From Promerops cafer (Eukaryota; Chordata; Aves; Passeriformes; Nectariniidae): DNA of 64,000 bases. The position numbers were made by a program, and so were the translations under genes. This document shows positions 12,731 to 26,300 of this stretch, piece after piece; the stretch's first letter is position 1, and the number at the start of each line of letters is the position of its first letter. The notes beneath the pieces were generated by a model. That model was given only the letters and a program-made list of their open reading frames with translations. It was not told the DNA's origin and did not search any database. The stretch spans positions 449,076 through 513,075 of the forward strand of contig VZSE01009546.1 of NCBI GenBank assembly GCA_013398275.1. Direction: 5' to 3'.

Positions 12731-14120
12731 TAGATAGTAGAGAAGTGACCTTAGGACATTTTTTTTGAAATGTAGTGCCCTATTAAATAAAGCTCTGAAA
12801 TGCATAAACGAAGGTTCACAACTTTCTGTGCTTAAAAATCAGTTTAGTCATTAAGTTAAATTTAAAAGGAGTATGAATTTCTAGTAATCACATACGAATT
12901 TATTTCTCTTTTCAAGCCTTTGTTAGTTTCTTTGTATGTTAAACCACAGAGACTTTTTCTTTAGTATATTGAAAACTGGAGCTGGGAAGGGGTTAAGGAT
13001 CTTCGTTGACTGCAATTTCTCAATCAGCCTCGGGAAGCCTCAGGTCAACTTTGCTCATAAAACTCTGCACAAATATTTCTTTTTCTATCAGAGGAATTCT
13101 AATTCCACACACAGACCAGTGCCACTCAGATTATTACACATTATTAAAAATTAATTTTAAAAAATGGTTTGGTCCCTGAAACTGTGAGAAACCAAGCTTT
13201 GAAAAAACTCTCTCCCATAATAGTAAAATAAATACCAAATAAAGTCCTCTTTCCTGCTTTTTTATATTTCTGTTATCCCTTGATTTTGAAATCTTTCCTC
13301 TTTTTCCCCCTTGAACAGTACAAATGAAGATAAAAGACTATCCTTATGGAAAAATAAATTATATGGAATTTAATAGGGATAAAAACCTGCTATAGAGATT
13401 AATAGGTTTCCACAGAAGTTATTCTAAAAACCATATAATTTAATAGAAACTTCAATATAAAATGTGAAAAATCACTCCCTCCTGTGGTAAAACCTGTAAG
13501 AGGGTGGGCACAAGAGGAAATATTTCTGTCACAAGGAGACTGTTATGCTGTGTGCAAGTGGAGCTGGAGTCCCCTGTCCCCTGCAGCATGACACAGACCC
13601 ACAGCCATGCTCCAGGCAGGGGTGGCCACAGGCAGGTTACCCTCGCAGGAGAGAGTGGGGGGACTTTGTGCTCTTCAGGAAACTACTGCCAGCTGCTGAG
13701 AAGAGGGTGGCTGTGAGTGAGGGGCAGCAGATTTCCTCTTCAAATATATTTTTTGGCCATTGTCTTGTCCTCCGACTCAGTTTGAATCGTGTATTTTCAG
13801 AGTTGCCTTGTTCTAATTTGTGCTTTAATAAAACTTAGTCCTTTAGGGTATTTGTGTTCCTACATTGTAGCAGAGATGGGACTGTCCTAATTCATGACTT
13901 TGGTGAATATGGGATCTGAAATACACCCGAGTAGATATAAAATTCTAACCTACTGCTAGTTTCATCCTGGTAGCTACCCATGTGCATGCCTATGGCCCAA
14001 ATGAATGCTCATCCCAAGACGAGGATTATTTAAGAAATACAGTCTTTTCATCAAACTGTGTCACTTGCTTATTTTCTGTCAAAAAATAAGTTTACAATTC
14101 TCACTGTATTTCCTAAAAAT

Positions 14121-14157
<37 letters not shown>

Positions 14158-15009
14158 AGAGCAATTAAAGCCTGATTCAAAGTATCAATCAGTAGGTGGA
14201 AGACCTCTACCCCCCCAGAAATGCTTTTACTTGTTCATTTGTACACATTAATAAGCTTACTAAATATGAATATGAACATTCTTTTTTAACAGAGCCAGAC
14301 GGTTCTCTTAACAAAGGTGGCAGTTACTTATAATTTTAGCCAATGTCAACTTTTGAACAAAAAATTTCTGTGCTAATTTACGTTACACCTCCATAAGAAT
14401 AAAAAATAAGAGCAAAAAACCCCACCAAAAATAGGGTTTGTTTATGTTAAAATATTCAGAGAGTGATTTCTTAGACAGATTTCTCATTTCTTTATATTGC
14501 TCATCGTAAGTTCTGATCATTTGGGTGCTCATCAGCAACTTGTATTGGAGACCAAGAGAATAAAAAAGATGAGGTGAAGCAGAGCCATCAGCTCTGCAAA
14601 AGGAAGAGAGATGTATCATTTTTGGTGTTTTCCCAGAGAAGACATATAAGCAGAATATACATCACACAAAACTGTACAAATGAGACCGCCTGTTAACCAC
14701 CTGTTTAGCTGATAATTTACAACACTTGATACTTTTCAAAAAGGTCGATATTTGACAGATGCTGGCAGATAACCCAAATTCCAAAGCATCTCATGGAGTT
14801 CCTGCTTTAATAACCACCTGCACAGTTGTCAGCAGTTTGTGGCAGTGAGTAGACTTTCACATATCCAGCTGCATACTTATCTATTGTACTTTTCAAATTA
14901 TATACAGAAAGTACTGAGAAAAAAGTCCTGTGAGGGTTCAAAAAGTGGAAGAAACAGGTAGATAGGTAATATCAGGTAAGTTGGTGACTTAGCATTCTTT
15001 TCCTTAAAA
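12731..15009. other. Single-copy non-coding DNA
   Basis: No gene is recognised. A GC-richer patch at about 13500-13740 contains overlapping short frames in two phases, but neither resembles a known family. The GT microsatellite is listed separately. Confidence 0.5.
14126..14154. repeat. (GT)n microsatellite
   Basis: About 14 uninterrupted GT units follow a short T run. It is likely to vary in length between individuals. Confidence 0.95.
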
Positions 15010-15835
15010 CTTCTGATGCCGTGTACTGAACATCATGGCTCTGGATCAGGCGAGGACATGAGATCATCCCAAGATGGATCAAATCTAAAAGCTATGAAGG
15101 CTGTGTAATTTTCCTGAAACAGGACTTAATGGTCATATTGCAGAAGCAGTAGATGAATTCAAAGTAAGTGTGTTTAACAAAAGGGATTTTCTAAAAAAAT
15201 TGCAATAAAATTAAAAATGGCTCATTAATCCATTCACAAAAGTCTCGGGAAGGATGGACTCTAAGAATGTACAAAAGTTTGTTGCAAAATGTGGTTCTTC
15301 CACAGCCTGTTCTCCTGGGAGCAAAAATCATGAAAATAGATGCTGATCGCAAAGAAACCTTGGGAGACTCTTAAAAATAGTGCTGGTGAGGACCTTCATA
15401 TTTCCTGTACCAAAAAAGAAGACAATTTCTATGTTACCAAGATGGAAAGACAGCACAAACATATGTACTTTGATCATATGAGGAATATGGATGGGAGAGA
15501 CCTTGAAACAGTTAGTGCATCTGAAAGGGATCATAAGAGACCACCCCTTTGCATAGGATGAGTGGTGAGAAGATGGTGTGTGACAGATGCTCAGGAGTAA
15601 GCTACTTATAAATCACGCAAGAAATGCATTGAAGTGGCTCCCAAATATTGCAGTAAGATGTTACCAATATTTTACATAGGTTTCACCTTTTGTAAAGGGA
15701 AGATGAATGTCTCTCATACCTCATTTAGCTCACTCATGGTATTACTCTGGATCCCTGACCAGCCACAAGTCTTGCTGCACACAGAACCTTTCCAGGCCAG
15801 TGGGAATAAGGGTCAGTTCTCTCCATATGCATAAA
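15010..15835 (+). pseudogene. Weak protein-like remnant, unidentified
   Basis: Plus-strand frames here read more like protein than the surrounding AT-rich noise. A 73-codon frame at 15340-15561 contains EDNFYVTKMERQHKHMYFD and RDLETVSASERDHKRPPL. A shifted frame just after it continues with RMSGEKMVCDRCSG. Upstream, near 15130-15220, another frame reads HIAEAVDEFKVSVFNKRDF. Charged and polar residues are well mixed and the pieces lie in order, but they need frame changes to connect. I do not recognise the family. It may be a decayed retrocopy or an unusual chance run. Confidence 0.25.
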
Positions 15836-17435
15836 TGCAAGCTGAAAACATGGTATGTAAGATGATTTGATTGGATATTCCCACACATTTTCAACACTCC
15901 AGATATAAAAGGTGATCATTCATTGGCCCAGAGAAGAGGATAAATATTCAAGCAAATATGAAAAGGACCATATACATAAACAACTATTTTAAGAATTAGG
16001 TGAAAATATTTATTGTCTCAGTGCTATTTGCTGGGATATTTTTCAGAGGACATTTTGTCTTTCTGCACGAGTTGGTTTTAGGTTTGAACTTGTAACATGA
16101 GCTTCAGAGAGTGGAGGCATTGTGACAACGTCTCTTCCTTCCTGTCCCGTGCAGGCAGGAGGGTCATGCAATAAAGATACTAAAGCTCATGGTGTACACA
16201 TAGCAAGCAGAGGGACTTGGGTCTGGAGGGTAAATGTGATTAAAGGGGCACATCTGCTCTATTTAATTTAGTGTCTGTGGGAAAAAGTGGTCTGTTCTGA
16301 ACAATGTTTTTGACAAACTACATTTGTTTATGTTAAAGGCTGAGTAGTTAAAAGTCCAGAGAAAAAAAAACTTTTGAAGGCCATACAATGACAACCCTTG
16401 CTTTGCCTTGTTACAGGACAGCAAATATGTGTTTTAGTTTGTGTATTATATGAGAACAAAGTACTTTTGCTGCTCTACATTGGGAACATTCCATCACATT
16501 TGCTTTCTGTCCCTAAGACTTTTTTTTTCTGGCTCCTTATTTCTTGCCTTATTTTCCCCCTTGACAATTCCTTTCTCATTGCAACTATTTGTTTTTAATT
16601 CACTCTTATCCTCTTATCTTCAGAGAAAGACAGGTTGGCAGAATAATTTTTTATATATTGGTGAGGAAGAACTTGGTGATGATTGTACTAGTATTTTCTG
16701 AAGTTTACCTGAACTAGAAATTACTATTTACCAGCAGTGCTTTAGTAGTAAAATAAGAACCAAGGAGCCAAACAAACAAAACTTTTTAGATTCATTTTTC
16801 AGAGGAACTTATAGGAATGTAGTCTGTTCAAAGTAGTAAAGGAACTGAGTTCAGGAAGCATGGGTATGTAGCTGTTAAAAGTGATATTTATCACTAGTAA
16901 ATGTATTTGTGCATGTAAAAATATATTATACTTGTTTCAGAATTGGTTACCTAGACATTATATCTATGTACAAAAATATGTACAAAGAATAAAAACCAAA
17001 CATATATTTTATTCACCTACCTTTCATTCCTTACTTTAAAATTCAGGGAGAGGGCAAACCTTTTAAAATATGAAACTACAGAGCTATATTTAATACCTAC
17101 AGTCAACTAGTTTTCCCTTAGAGGATAAGAAAATTTATTAAAATTGCTATGTATCTTCCCCCCTCTTTTCCTTACTTTAAATTTTTCTGCACTTGTCTCC
17201 TGAAGAAATTATGCTTGCTTTGACCTATTCTGGCTATGCTTCTGTGTTATAAAAACCATCTAGTAGAGTAGGATTTTTTATTTAGGAGACCATATGGAAG
17301 AGGAGATCCTTAGCTTGAGTAAGGTATCCTAGTCTCGTTGACTACTATGATGCTCTGGAAATTTTCCTCAGCTGATGTTTTAAATGTCCTGTGTCCACAA
17401 GACTTTTTGTTCTGTAAGTCTCTCAGTTCAAGTGG

Positions 17436-17480
17436 GTTGTTGTTGTTGTTATTGGTTTTGGGTTTTTTTTTTTTTTTTTG
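17436..17480. repeat. (TTG)n plus poly-T tract
   Basis: About five TTG units are followed by TTATTGG and then a run of 17 T at 17463-17479. This is simple low-complexity DNA. Confidence 0.85.
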
Positions 17481-17872
17481 GAGTAACTTATATAAAAATG
17501 ACCAGTCTGAGGATAAATTTCTGAGAGAGGAAGGGACAAGTGCTTTGCTTGCAGTGAATTGAGTGATTTGTTCACAGTGGATTGTTTACACATAGAGAGC
17601 CTTAAAGAAAAGAATGTGAAAGTTCACTTGAAACAACACATCCTTGTGTGCTCAATTTCTGTTACTGAGAGCATGAAGGGACACGCAGGTGAGTTAACTG
17701 CTGCACTGAAATCAGCCGGTGGGACCCAGGCTTCCCCTAGTAAGATGAGCTCTACATTGTAACATTCTCTAAGCAGTAGCTGCAGAGAACTGCCAAATTC
17801 TATTTTTTCCCATGCAGGGCAGCCTTTCCCTTGGGATGGGATGGAGGTTTGGGAACATGGGAACATGGGAAG

Positions 17873-17920
17873 AAGTTAATGAATTAACTTTCATTAATGT
17901 TAAGTTAATGAATTAACTTT
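17873..17920. repeat. Near-palindromic 19-bp unit, repeated
   Basis: AAGTTAATGAATTAACTTT occurs at 17873-17891 and again at 17902-17920, separated by ten bases that echo the unit (CATTAATGTT). Each unit is almost self-complementary (AAGTTAAT against ATTAACTT). Just upstream, GGGAACAT is also tandemly doubled (17851-17866). This is a local duplication with no known role. Confidence 0.75.
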
Positions 17921-18390
17921 CCAGTCATCAATACAAAATTCTTGCTGTTCCAAGGCATCTCACATTTAATATACCCACTGAATTTGTTCCACTTCAACAC
18001 AATATCCCTATCATCATACTGATGTTTTTACAATGTCCATGGTTGCAGTTTTGTGACTACTCAGCCCTTCCTGGTCACCTGGAACCACAGAAATGTCTGC
18101 ACATTCCACAACTTTCCCAGAAGGTATTTTTCTGGGACTGCCTGGCATCTAAAAGGTCAGTCCCTAGAATCTGCTGAGATGTGCACTGATTGTTGTGCCT
18201 TAGTGGGTATCAGATATAGGCATTTTTAGAGGATGAGGAGGAAGAGATAACAACATTGAGCATTAAGGTGGGCCCCTATTGCCTTGTTTACTGTAGTGCT
18301 CATTCTCTGAAACTGGTGACCATTATTGCTCGCATTTTGGCCACTATTCTTTCACCTGTTATTCTTGTGCCCTTAAATACCTTCCTATTC

Positions 18391-18424
18391 AAAACAAAAG
18401 AAAAAACAAAACAAAACAAAACAA
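18391..18424. repeat. (CAAAA)n A-rich tract
   Basis: Imperfect pentamers of CAAAA. This is simple low-complexity sequence. Confidence 0.85.
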
Positions 18425-21400
18425 GCCACATCTTCACACCACAGAAAAAAAAAATAATCCTGGAAGACCCTTTCCATTGCTTTCAGTTACCTCCTTTTGG
18501 AAGTTTTTGACCTAAAGGTCTCTTACCAGGAAAAAAAAAATAAAAAGGTTGGGGGTGGAAAAATATGGATAAGTAGTTGTGGGATCAGCCTCAAGATGAG
18601 ATCCTTAAAGGGCATTTAAATGGGACATTTCTTAGCTGTCTTTTTTGAAGGGGACATCCTTCCTCTGCAGAAGTTCAGTGTAATATTGTTGTCACATCAA
18701 TAACTGGATTCCAATAGGATGAGAGAACTTGTCCATCCACTCATCTTGCCAAAAATAAGGGGATGTATTCATTTTGAAGACAGATATGTACATCTGAGCT
18801 GTGATACCTGCATCTGCTGTGACCTGCTGTAGGCTACGCTGCAAATTTGGGCAATTTAGGGAGAAGAAAAGATTAATTGAAATTTATATTTGGAAAGAAG
18901 ATATCCAGTAATGTTTAGGGATGTGAAGATTTGGTTTACATGGGAGAATAAAAGAGCTTGGTTTTCTCAACATCAAAAATACAAGGTAAGAAACGGAATT
19001 TCTCTTTATAAATACTTCATAAGAATATACATCAGAGAGGTTGGTAAACTGAAAGACAAACCTGGATGAAGAAAAAAATGTACATAACTGAGATATCTCA
19101 GCCAAGAAGTAGGTGTCTAGGTACCAGAAGAGTAAAGTTTTGGAATAGACTTACTATAAGACAGAAAGGGCAAAGGGGATCAAACTACTTCTAAGTTGGT
19201 TTTGGGTAAATTTAAAACTGGAATTATAAAAATGTGGTTGCCTGGAATGGGAGGGGATGTGAGGTTTTGGACTCTTGATACATTCTTAGGAGTTCTAGTG
19301 AAGAGCAGGTTGCAGAACAAACATAGTACAAGGTTCTACCATTTAATTTCTGATCTTGAAGACAGCCAAAGAATGCAGAAAACCAAAAATATTTCCTAAA
19401 AGAGGGAGTAAATTTTTGTTCTATGTATTTTCTCCACTCCATCAATATTGCATCTGCCAAATTTTGGATAGAAAATTTATTACATATTCTAACTGAACTG
19501 TATAATCTTCTTTGTGACCATTCATTTGATGTTCAGCGACAAGAGGAATGTTCAGCTTACTTTTCTGCTAGACTTTTGTCCATTAATCATTCCTAGTGTG
19601 GACTAAAACAAAGTGAATCTTAAGCTTACATTCTGTCCACTGAAAAGATATTAATTTTATTTTTCAGTGTTTTTTTAAATTTCAGTCCCCTCCATTTCGT
19701 ATACTGTCCTTACTTCTTTTCTTTTCTGTTCACTTACTGTTGGTGTGGGTGAAGTATCTCCTGCAATTTGTTTTAATTTCCTAATTCAAGTCTAATGCAA
19801 TTCAGTCAAAGACCTTTAGACCTGAAGTCTAAAAGTCAGGGTGACTTTCAGTAACTCTCATGTGCTCCCTTTCCATAACCAAATTAAATCTTGTCTCTTA
19901 TGGAAGACCTTGCATAGACTTCACACCTATTTTACAATTCCTTTCCAGTGTGATTCTCTTAAACCTAATGAAATCCTCAAACTGACTTGCTGATATCAGT
20001 GATGATGCTGAATATGTGACAGTATTTCAAAAGGGAAATATATGTGTAAAAATATGAAAGAACAAAATAAAAGATTCCTTCAGCTTCTGGCACTGTTATC
20101 ATAGCAGTATCTTAGAAGTGAACCTTATGTCTTCTGAAATCTGCGGTGATGCTTCCTCAGCTCTTGGCAGATGACAGACTTTGCCTGACCTCTGACATGC
20201 ACATTACCTTCTGAACTAAAGGATGCGATAGAAAAACTTACTGCCATATGAAGTTATAAAGATGGAGAAAAGAATAAAAATACACTTACTGAAAATATGC
20301 ATCTCAGTATTATACTGTAAAGTCTGAAAAAATTAAACATTTTCTCTACAATATTTAAAAGAGAAGAAGAGGGTTTATTTTATTTGCAGTAATTTTAGTT
20401 TTGTTTCTCGTTATGGTGTGAGAAATTCAGGGTAATAGCACTGAAATAAATGAAATTTCTCCAGTTTTATGTAAAGAACCGAGACAAAAAATTGTGCCTC
20501 ATTGACAAACAGGACCCTGTTGGAGATCAGTTCAGCTCAGCTATGGAGTTGTTATGGTGGCTGGGGAAAGTCAGTCTTTTTGTAAGTGATCCTGAAAATA
20601 TGTAGAAACTTTGGCCAAGTCAGCTTGCATCTGGTTTTGATATTTCATTTAGATGTTGCACTCCTTCCCACCTACCTACCATTATATACAGAATATATAC
20701 TTTCTAACTACATATGAAAAATAGTGTTCAGGGTCAGTTAAATGATCTTGCTATAAAAATAATAGTAATTAAATATATGAAGATGCTATAAGTGGATTAA
20801 GTAGTCTCCTGTCTTTTTTCTTTTTTTTTTTTTTTTGAATATGTATCAAAGAAAAAGAATAAAAATTTTCCCTCTAATACTACTGAAACTATTTCAAACT
20901 ATATTGTATGGTCCCAAATAATAAACAACAGTGCAACACAAAGGGTGTAATGATTTTTTAATGTATAATTCCTCATTTATTACTTTTCATATGGGGCTTA
21001 GATGATGAATGGAAATAACACTTTACACTCATTCATTCTGTATAAGAAGGCTCCAAGTGAGGCAGGAAAAGGATGGGATTAAAGTGGAAATAAATGAAAA
21101 AATAAAATATTTCCTTTTGAAGATTACTTGTTTAAAAAAAAGAACTTTGTATTTTCAGTTAAACAGTCCTTTGCACCCAGGGAGCCTTTCTTTCACTCAA
21201 AGAATGCTTGTTAGTAACAATTTCTTGTTGGCAAAAGTTAAATGTCTTTTCTTTTTGATCTTAAAAGTTTAATTCTTCTATATTAATCCTGCTCTTAATC
21301 AGAGAGATTTACCAAGACTTAAGAAGGACACATGTACACACACAGCAGGGAACAGCCAAGAAAAGAAAAAAAAAGATGACAACTCCTATTTATGGTTAAT

Positions 21401-23119
21401 CTTTGGAAAGATATAATTAATTCAGAAGCCAGATTACTCAGGATTCAAGGGATGGTAGCTTGCATTCCCTATCAGTGTAGATTTTAGCCCTGGAAGGTAA
21501 TTTGTTTTTTGACAGAAATTCTAGAGCCTTCGCTTCTCCTCTTCAAAGGCCTCCCATACCAATTAAGAGCTAACTACATATCATTCTGGTGCCCCATGAA
21601 GGAAACTCTTTGTTTCTTCTGCATCATAGGTGCTGCAAGCCAACCAAACTACAAGTCCGTGCAGTTTCACAACATTAAGAAACATAAAAAATATAAGGGA
21701 CAAATTAAACAGATGGGTGAGTTTGAGCAAATGTCATGTTACAGCCCTCTGTCAGGAAATGAGGCTTTTCATCAAATGGTGCTTCGGTCACATGTTGATC
21801 TGACTTACAGTGAAAGCATTGAAAAAGAACCTATTTGAATTTAATTTTTTTTTGGCAAATTGGTGGGTTGCACAGAATAATGTCTTGTTTTATGGTCAGT
21901 TGTTGATTTTAACATAATCAGTGCATCCAGCTCATTGGCCTGGGCAATGGTCAACCTCACCCAGCGATGGCAAGTCTCAAAAGCCAGGATGAGGAGGTAA
22001 AATTACAATTTTATGGCACTTCCTGCAGAACCTTTTCCAGCTTCTAGTGATTTGAGGCTTAGGATTTCTTGAGAAAGAGATCCTGAGGAGTTCTCTTCCA
22101 TGACATTTGATCAGTCACCTCTTGAAATCACACAAATTTCTGACATTTGTAACATCCTGGGACAATGAGCAGAGATGTTCTTTGTGTGGAAAAGTATCTG
22201 CATTTATTTGTTTTCAATTTTCTAGTCACATTTGTTGCCCCCTAGATGTCATAATGAGAAAAAGGGAGTACAGATATTCTGATTTTATCTTCTGTGAGGC
22301 ATACATGGATTTTATGAATCTCCACTCCTCCCTCATTCCACCCCAGTATTTCTTTTCCAGTCTGACCAGTCCTTTATTTCAGTTGTTCTTTGAAAATAAA
22401 CTATTTCTCACCTTTGATCACCCACATTGGCTTTCTCTCCTAGTTTCCTAGTGTCTGGCTTTGAATGTTTTTTGCAAGGGTAACAGACTAATATTTTAGA
22501 TGCAAAACATAATTCACAAAAGTAACATAATTATATTTTAATTTTAATTTAGGGTTTAAGGCTTTTTTTTGTTATTCTTTGCTCTTCTACTGAAGTACAG
22601 TGACAAGTTTATTCTGCTTTAGCATAGGTGTCAACAGAATTAAAATTTTCTTTTTCCTACAATTTAATTAACAAGTGGAATGGTGCTTCTTTTGTTTTCC
22701 TTGGCTATGTACTCTATGTGTTAGCATAGACTGAATTTATTCTACTGTTCATTGCTTTGAGGACAGAAGACAAAGTTCTAAAACATTAAAAACACTCTCA
22801 CCAGACTGTGAAAGGTGCATGACACAGCATTGTGGTGCAGTTTTCAAATCAGGGACTCCCCAAGTAGTTCATGCAGGACAGAAAGTCTTTGTTTTTATAT
22901 GCTCATCCTGCTTTAATATATGCTGTCTCTACTGGGAGCAGCCACATATGGTCACTCCTCTCTGAATGCTTGTAGTTGCTTTCCTTAACCTGAACAACAC
23001 TGAAAGAAACCGTGGTCTTCTCGTTTCTGTAGGAGCAGCTATGTCAGGATCTGCAGCGGCAGCTGAAGGGTTAATTCCCAATGGACACAGAAAAGGCAAA
23101 CAGTCTGGGTGCTGGTTTG

Positions 23120-23390
23120 TAAAACGAATTTTCAATGTGTAGCCCACAGACTATCATTGATTGCGGTAAATAAATAAAACCACTCCTGACTTTTATTGTT
23201 GTAGGGAGTAATTATAATTCACAGGGCCAGACCCTTTGTGCCACAGAATGCTTCATTTGTGGTTTGCATGAGCAGATACATTAACTTCTGTAGGCTCTTT
23301 TCATTAGAACGCTATTACTCATTGAGGACTGATCAATATATCATCTATACAACATCTTGAATGTGGATGTCTGGACCCATTGTGGGCTTG
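23120..23390. promoter_or_regulatory. Candidate conserved non-coding element
   Basis: This is single-copy sequence containing CATTGATTGCGG (PBX-type TGATTG core) near 23155-23166, GGGAGTAATTATAATTC (homeodomain cores) near 23205-23221, and a retained CpG in AGAACGCTATTACTC near 23307. No frame or repeat is present. Conservation is inferred from texture only. Confidence 0.3.
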
Positions 23391-26300
23391 CTGATAATGA
23401 CTTCTTTATTCAAGCCAGCTTGTAGGAACAAGGAGATAAAGAAAAGGGAAGAGAATTATAGCATATGCTCATGAAAGTATTCTAAAGGTTATAAACAGAA
23501 AGCAGGAGTAAAGCTACAGGGTAGGGAAAGCGATCATAGAGAAAAAAGAGTGTAAAGGAACTGAAAGTTGAAAAGGAAAAAAGGTTAGAGTTTCACTGTA
23601 TTTCTTTTTCTGACATTATGCAAAGCAAGCTAAGTTTTAATAAACCTTCTTTTGAAACTAGTCCTCCCCTTTGGGATTATATTGCCCTTTAGGTTTTCAT
23701 ATCCTAATGCTCTGCTCATCTTGTGAGGCATTTAAGTATTCCCAGTGAAAGCAGAGCACCATTTTCCTTCCCCCTTGCAATCTTTTATTTATCTTTTGTT
23801 CTCCTCCTTTCTCTCCTCTCTCCTTCTGCCCCAAATAAACTCTCTGGGGCTCAAAGGCTTTATTTCTTCCATTAACTTTTAATTTCTTGTGTATTATTTT
23901 TTCCTTTCTGTTCCTGTCTTTTCTTATGCTCTTTATCAAATTTTATGTCATTTTACTAGAACTTTAATGTGTGGTGTGACAGACTGTAGCTTGATTCAGG
24001 CTCACTGCACTCTCCATATCAGGGATATATTCTGGGAAATGGTATTGAATAGAAAATTATATGCTTATAAAACACTTTATTAATTTATTCTTGCTTTTTT
24101 CTTGCTGCTCTACTTTGGCTTCTGTTTTGTTGATAAAAAAAAAGAACTATAATCTGTTCTGTAGATTGGAATGGAGATGACACACAGTTGAAGGAAATAC
24201 CGAAAGGTTTAGAATTGTTTTCAAGAAATAAAGAAATAAGAATTTATGAAAGAATGCTGAAGACAGTCATAGCAATTTTCAACCTTGGGGTGGGAAGAAA
24301 AACAATACCTTGTGTCTTTTGTGATCAAAACCAGTTTGGTCATAAAGCAGATCTTCATCAAGTAGGAATTTTAAGTGCAATGACAACTAAAAGAGTGTGC
24401 ATCAACCCACTGTTGATGGTGCATGAAGTCACCTACCTGCATAATGCATACAGGAGAATTAAAATCTTGTGAATTGATTTTAAGAGATTCAGCAGCTCAG
24501 GAGGAGCTTGCAAAGGAGGAGAGTACTTTCAGTGACAGAAAGTCAACACCTGGAAGTCAATAAGAAGTTGAGGTAATAAGGAGCACAAATCAGATTTCTG
24601 ATGCTGGCTGAAAATTAACAATTAAAGATCTTCAGTCACATTTTAAGAAATACCTCAGAAGAACAAGTTTTTGACATCAATCCAGCAATCTAAAGGTACT
24701 AGCTGTATTCATGGAAATTAGGGACTAGATGATTACACTGCAAAGAAAGGTAAGCAGCATTGACAACTGCTGTAAGAGTGATTGATATATTACCCAGTAT
24801 GTTTTCATAACAGTAGCAGAGATGATCAGAAAAGCTGGCATTTTTTTCTTCTACATGAGAAACAGATAACAGCAATTTCTAATAGGCTTAGGATGGGAAA
24901 ACTTTTTTGCCAAAAAAAAAAGATTAAAAGTGCTTCTGTATTCAATAGCCAACTCCTTCCAATAAAGTTTCCACTAGAATGGAAATACTCTATTTTGGCT
25001 TATGTTCATTTGTCAAGTCACATCAAATATTATTTGGAGGTAGGTACCAGTAACTATACTCTGTTTCATCTGCTCCAGTGCTTTATGAAAGTTGCAGCTC
25101 AGGCATCTCACTTGTGCCTCATGGTGAACTGTAAGGCTGCAGCATGGAAATTACAAGAGATCCTTCATCTACCCCAGCTTCCACTTTCTGTGAAGGTGAG
25201 AAAATACAGTTAAATGATTAACTCTGTAGAGATGAAATTTTTCAGTTTGGTAATCTGTATGTTTATTGCAACCAAATGGGGTAAAGGGAAGATTCCAATC
25301 TCCAAAAGAAAGAAAAGCAAATTTGTGTAAAGAAAAGGTAAAATCAGGAAAAATCATTCAAGTTCTAGCTGGCAATCACCGTGGGTGGCTGGGCAGACCT
25401 GGTTTATCTCTGCCCAGTTTTTATCAGACCCCAGACACACAGTCAGCCAGGTATGACTTCACCTAGAAAAGGCTCTGCAGCCCCTGTGCTGATGCAGGGC
25501 TCGTGCAGTACAATTCATAGTCCAGAGATTCCTGCTCAGGGTCCATAAAGAGCATGTGGAGAGAATTTAAACACAGCTCTAGGATGCAACACAGCACACT
25601 GTTTGCTCACTGCACTTTGGCTGTTTAACCTTGGTGCCACTACATCTCTTTGCTGTTATTCTTGCCTGTCTGTCCTGCCCTAATAAAGGCAGAACACATG
25701 ATTCCACTTCAGCTTATTGTGTCAGGGTTCACAATACATTCCAAAATATGTTAGTTCTCCTAGGGGTCAAATATGGAGATGTTTCAGACTGTTTTATGTA
25801 TAATGTGCCTTCTAGATTCCAGATTGGTATGTCTGATTCTATGATATTCCAGCAACTTTATTCTACTAGTTTATAATTATTAGTGGTTCTGAAGGAGGTT
25901 CAACAAACCTGCGTGTTTTGTACTTTGTCTTTGCTTTCTCCTGCTTCTGCCAGACCTCTCAAACATTTCTTGGTGTGACTGACATTGCTATTGCAGTCTT
26001 TAATTGTGCTTCTATGAAGAAATTCTCCACATGCACAGGCTTCTCCTGTAGAATTTTCCCTAGCTGGGTTGTTCCAGCAGTATCATGTAAAGCAATCCCA
26101 GGCTCAAGTGGGACAATATATTAGAGGTGCTTCATCGAGCCCGGAAGAGTTTGAGATTCTTAATGTTCAACAGGACTTGCTTTAAATGTCCTTGGAGGTC
26201 GTGTAGCCTGTCTTGGGACTGGGAACTGGAATGTCTCTTCTCATTAGCCCTATAGAGGCAGCAGCCACAGCGATCAGTCTGTCCCTAGGATTTGGCCAAT

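Larger units (their letters stand above)
15836..23119. other. Single-copy AT-rich non-coding DNA
   Basis: No convincing coding, RNA or transposon feature is seen. Contents are A/T tracts, for example near 20820-20836, and small simple repeats listed separately. Open frames up to 114 codons (22107-22451) are rich in Phe, Ser and Leu and resemble no known domain. Confidence 0.5.

Noticed and set aside
17873..17920. Possible CRISPR-like repeat pair
   Set aside because: It has only two units with a ten-base spacer in a vertebrate genome. It is a local duplication.
24782..25213. 143-codon plus-strand open frame
   Set aside because: It has the length expected by chance in 64 kb of AT-rich DNA. 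The translation is rich in Phe, Leu, Ser and Lys, with no motif or family resemblance, and no splice or promoter context.
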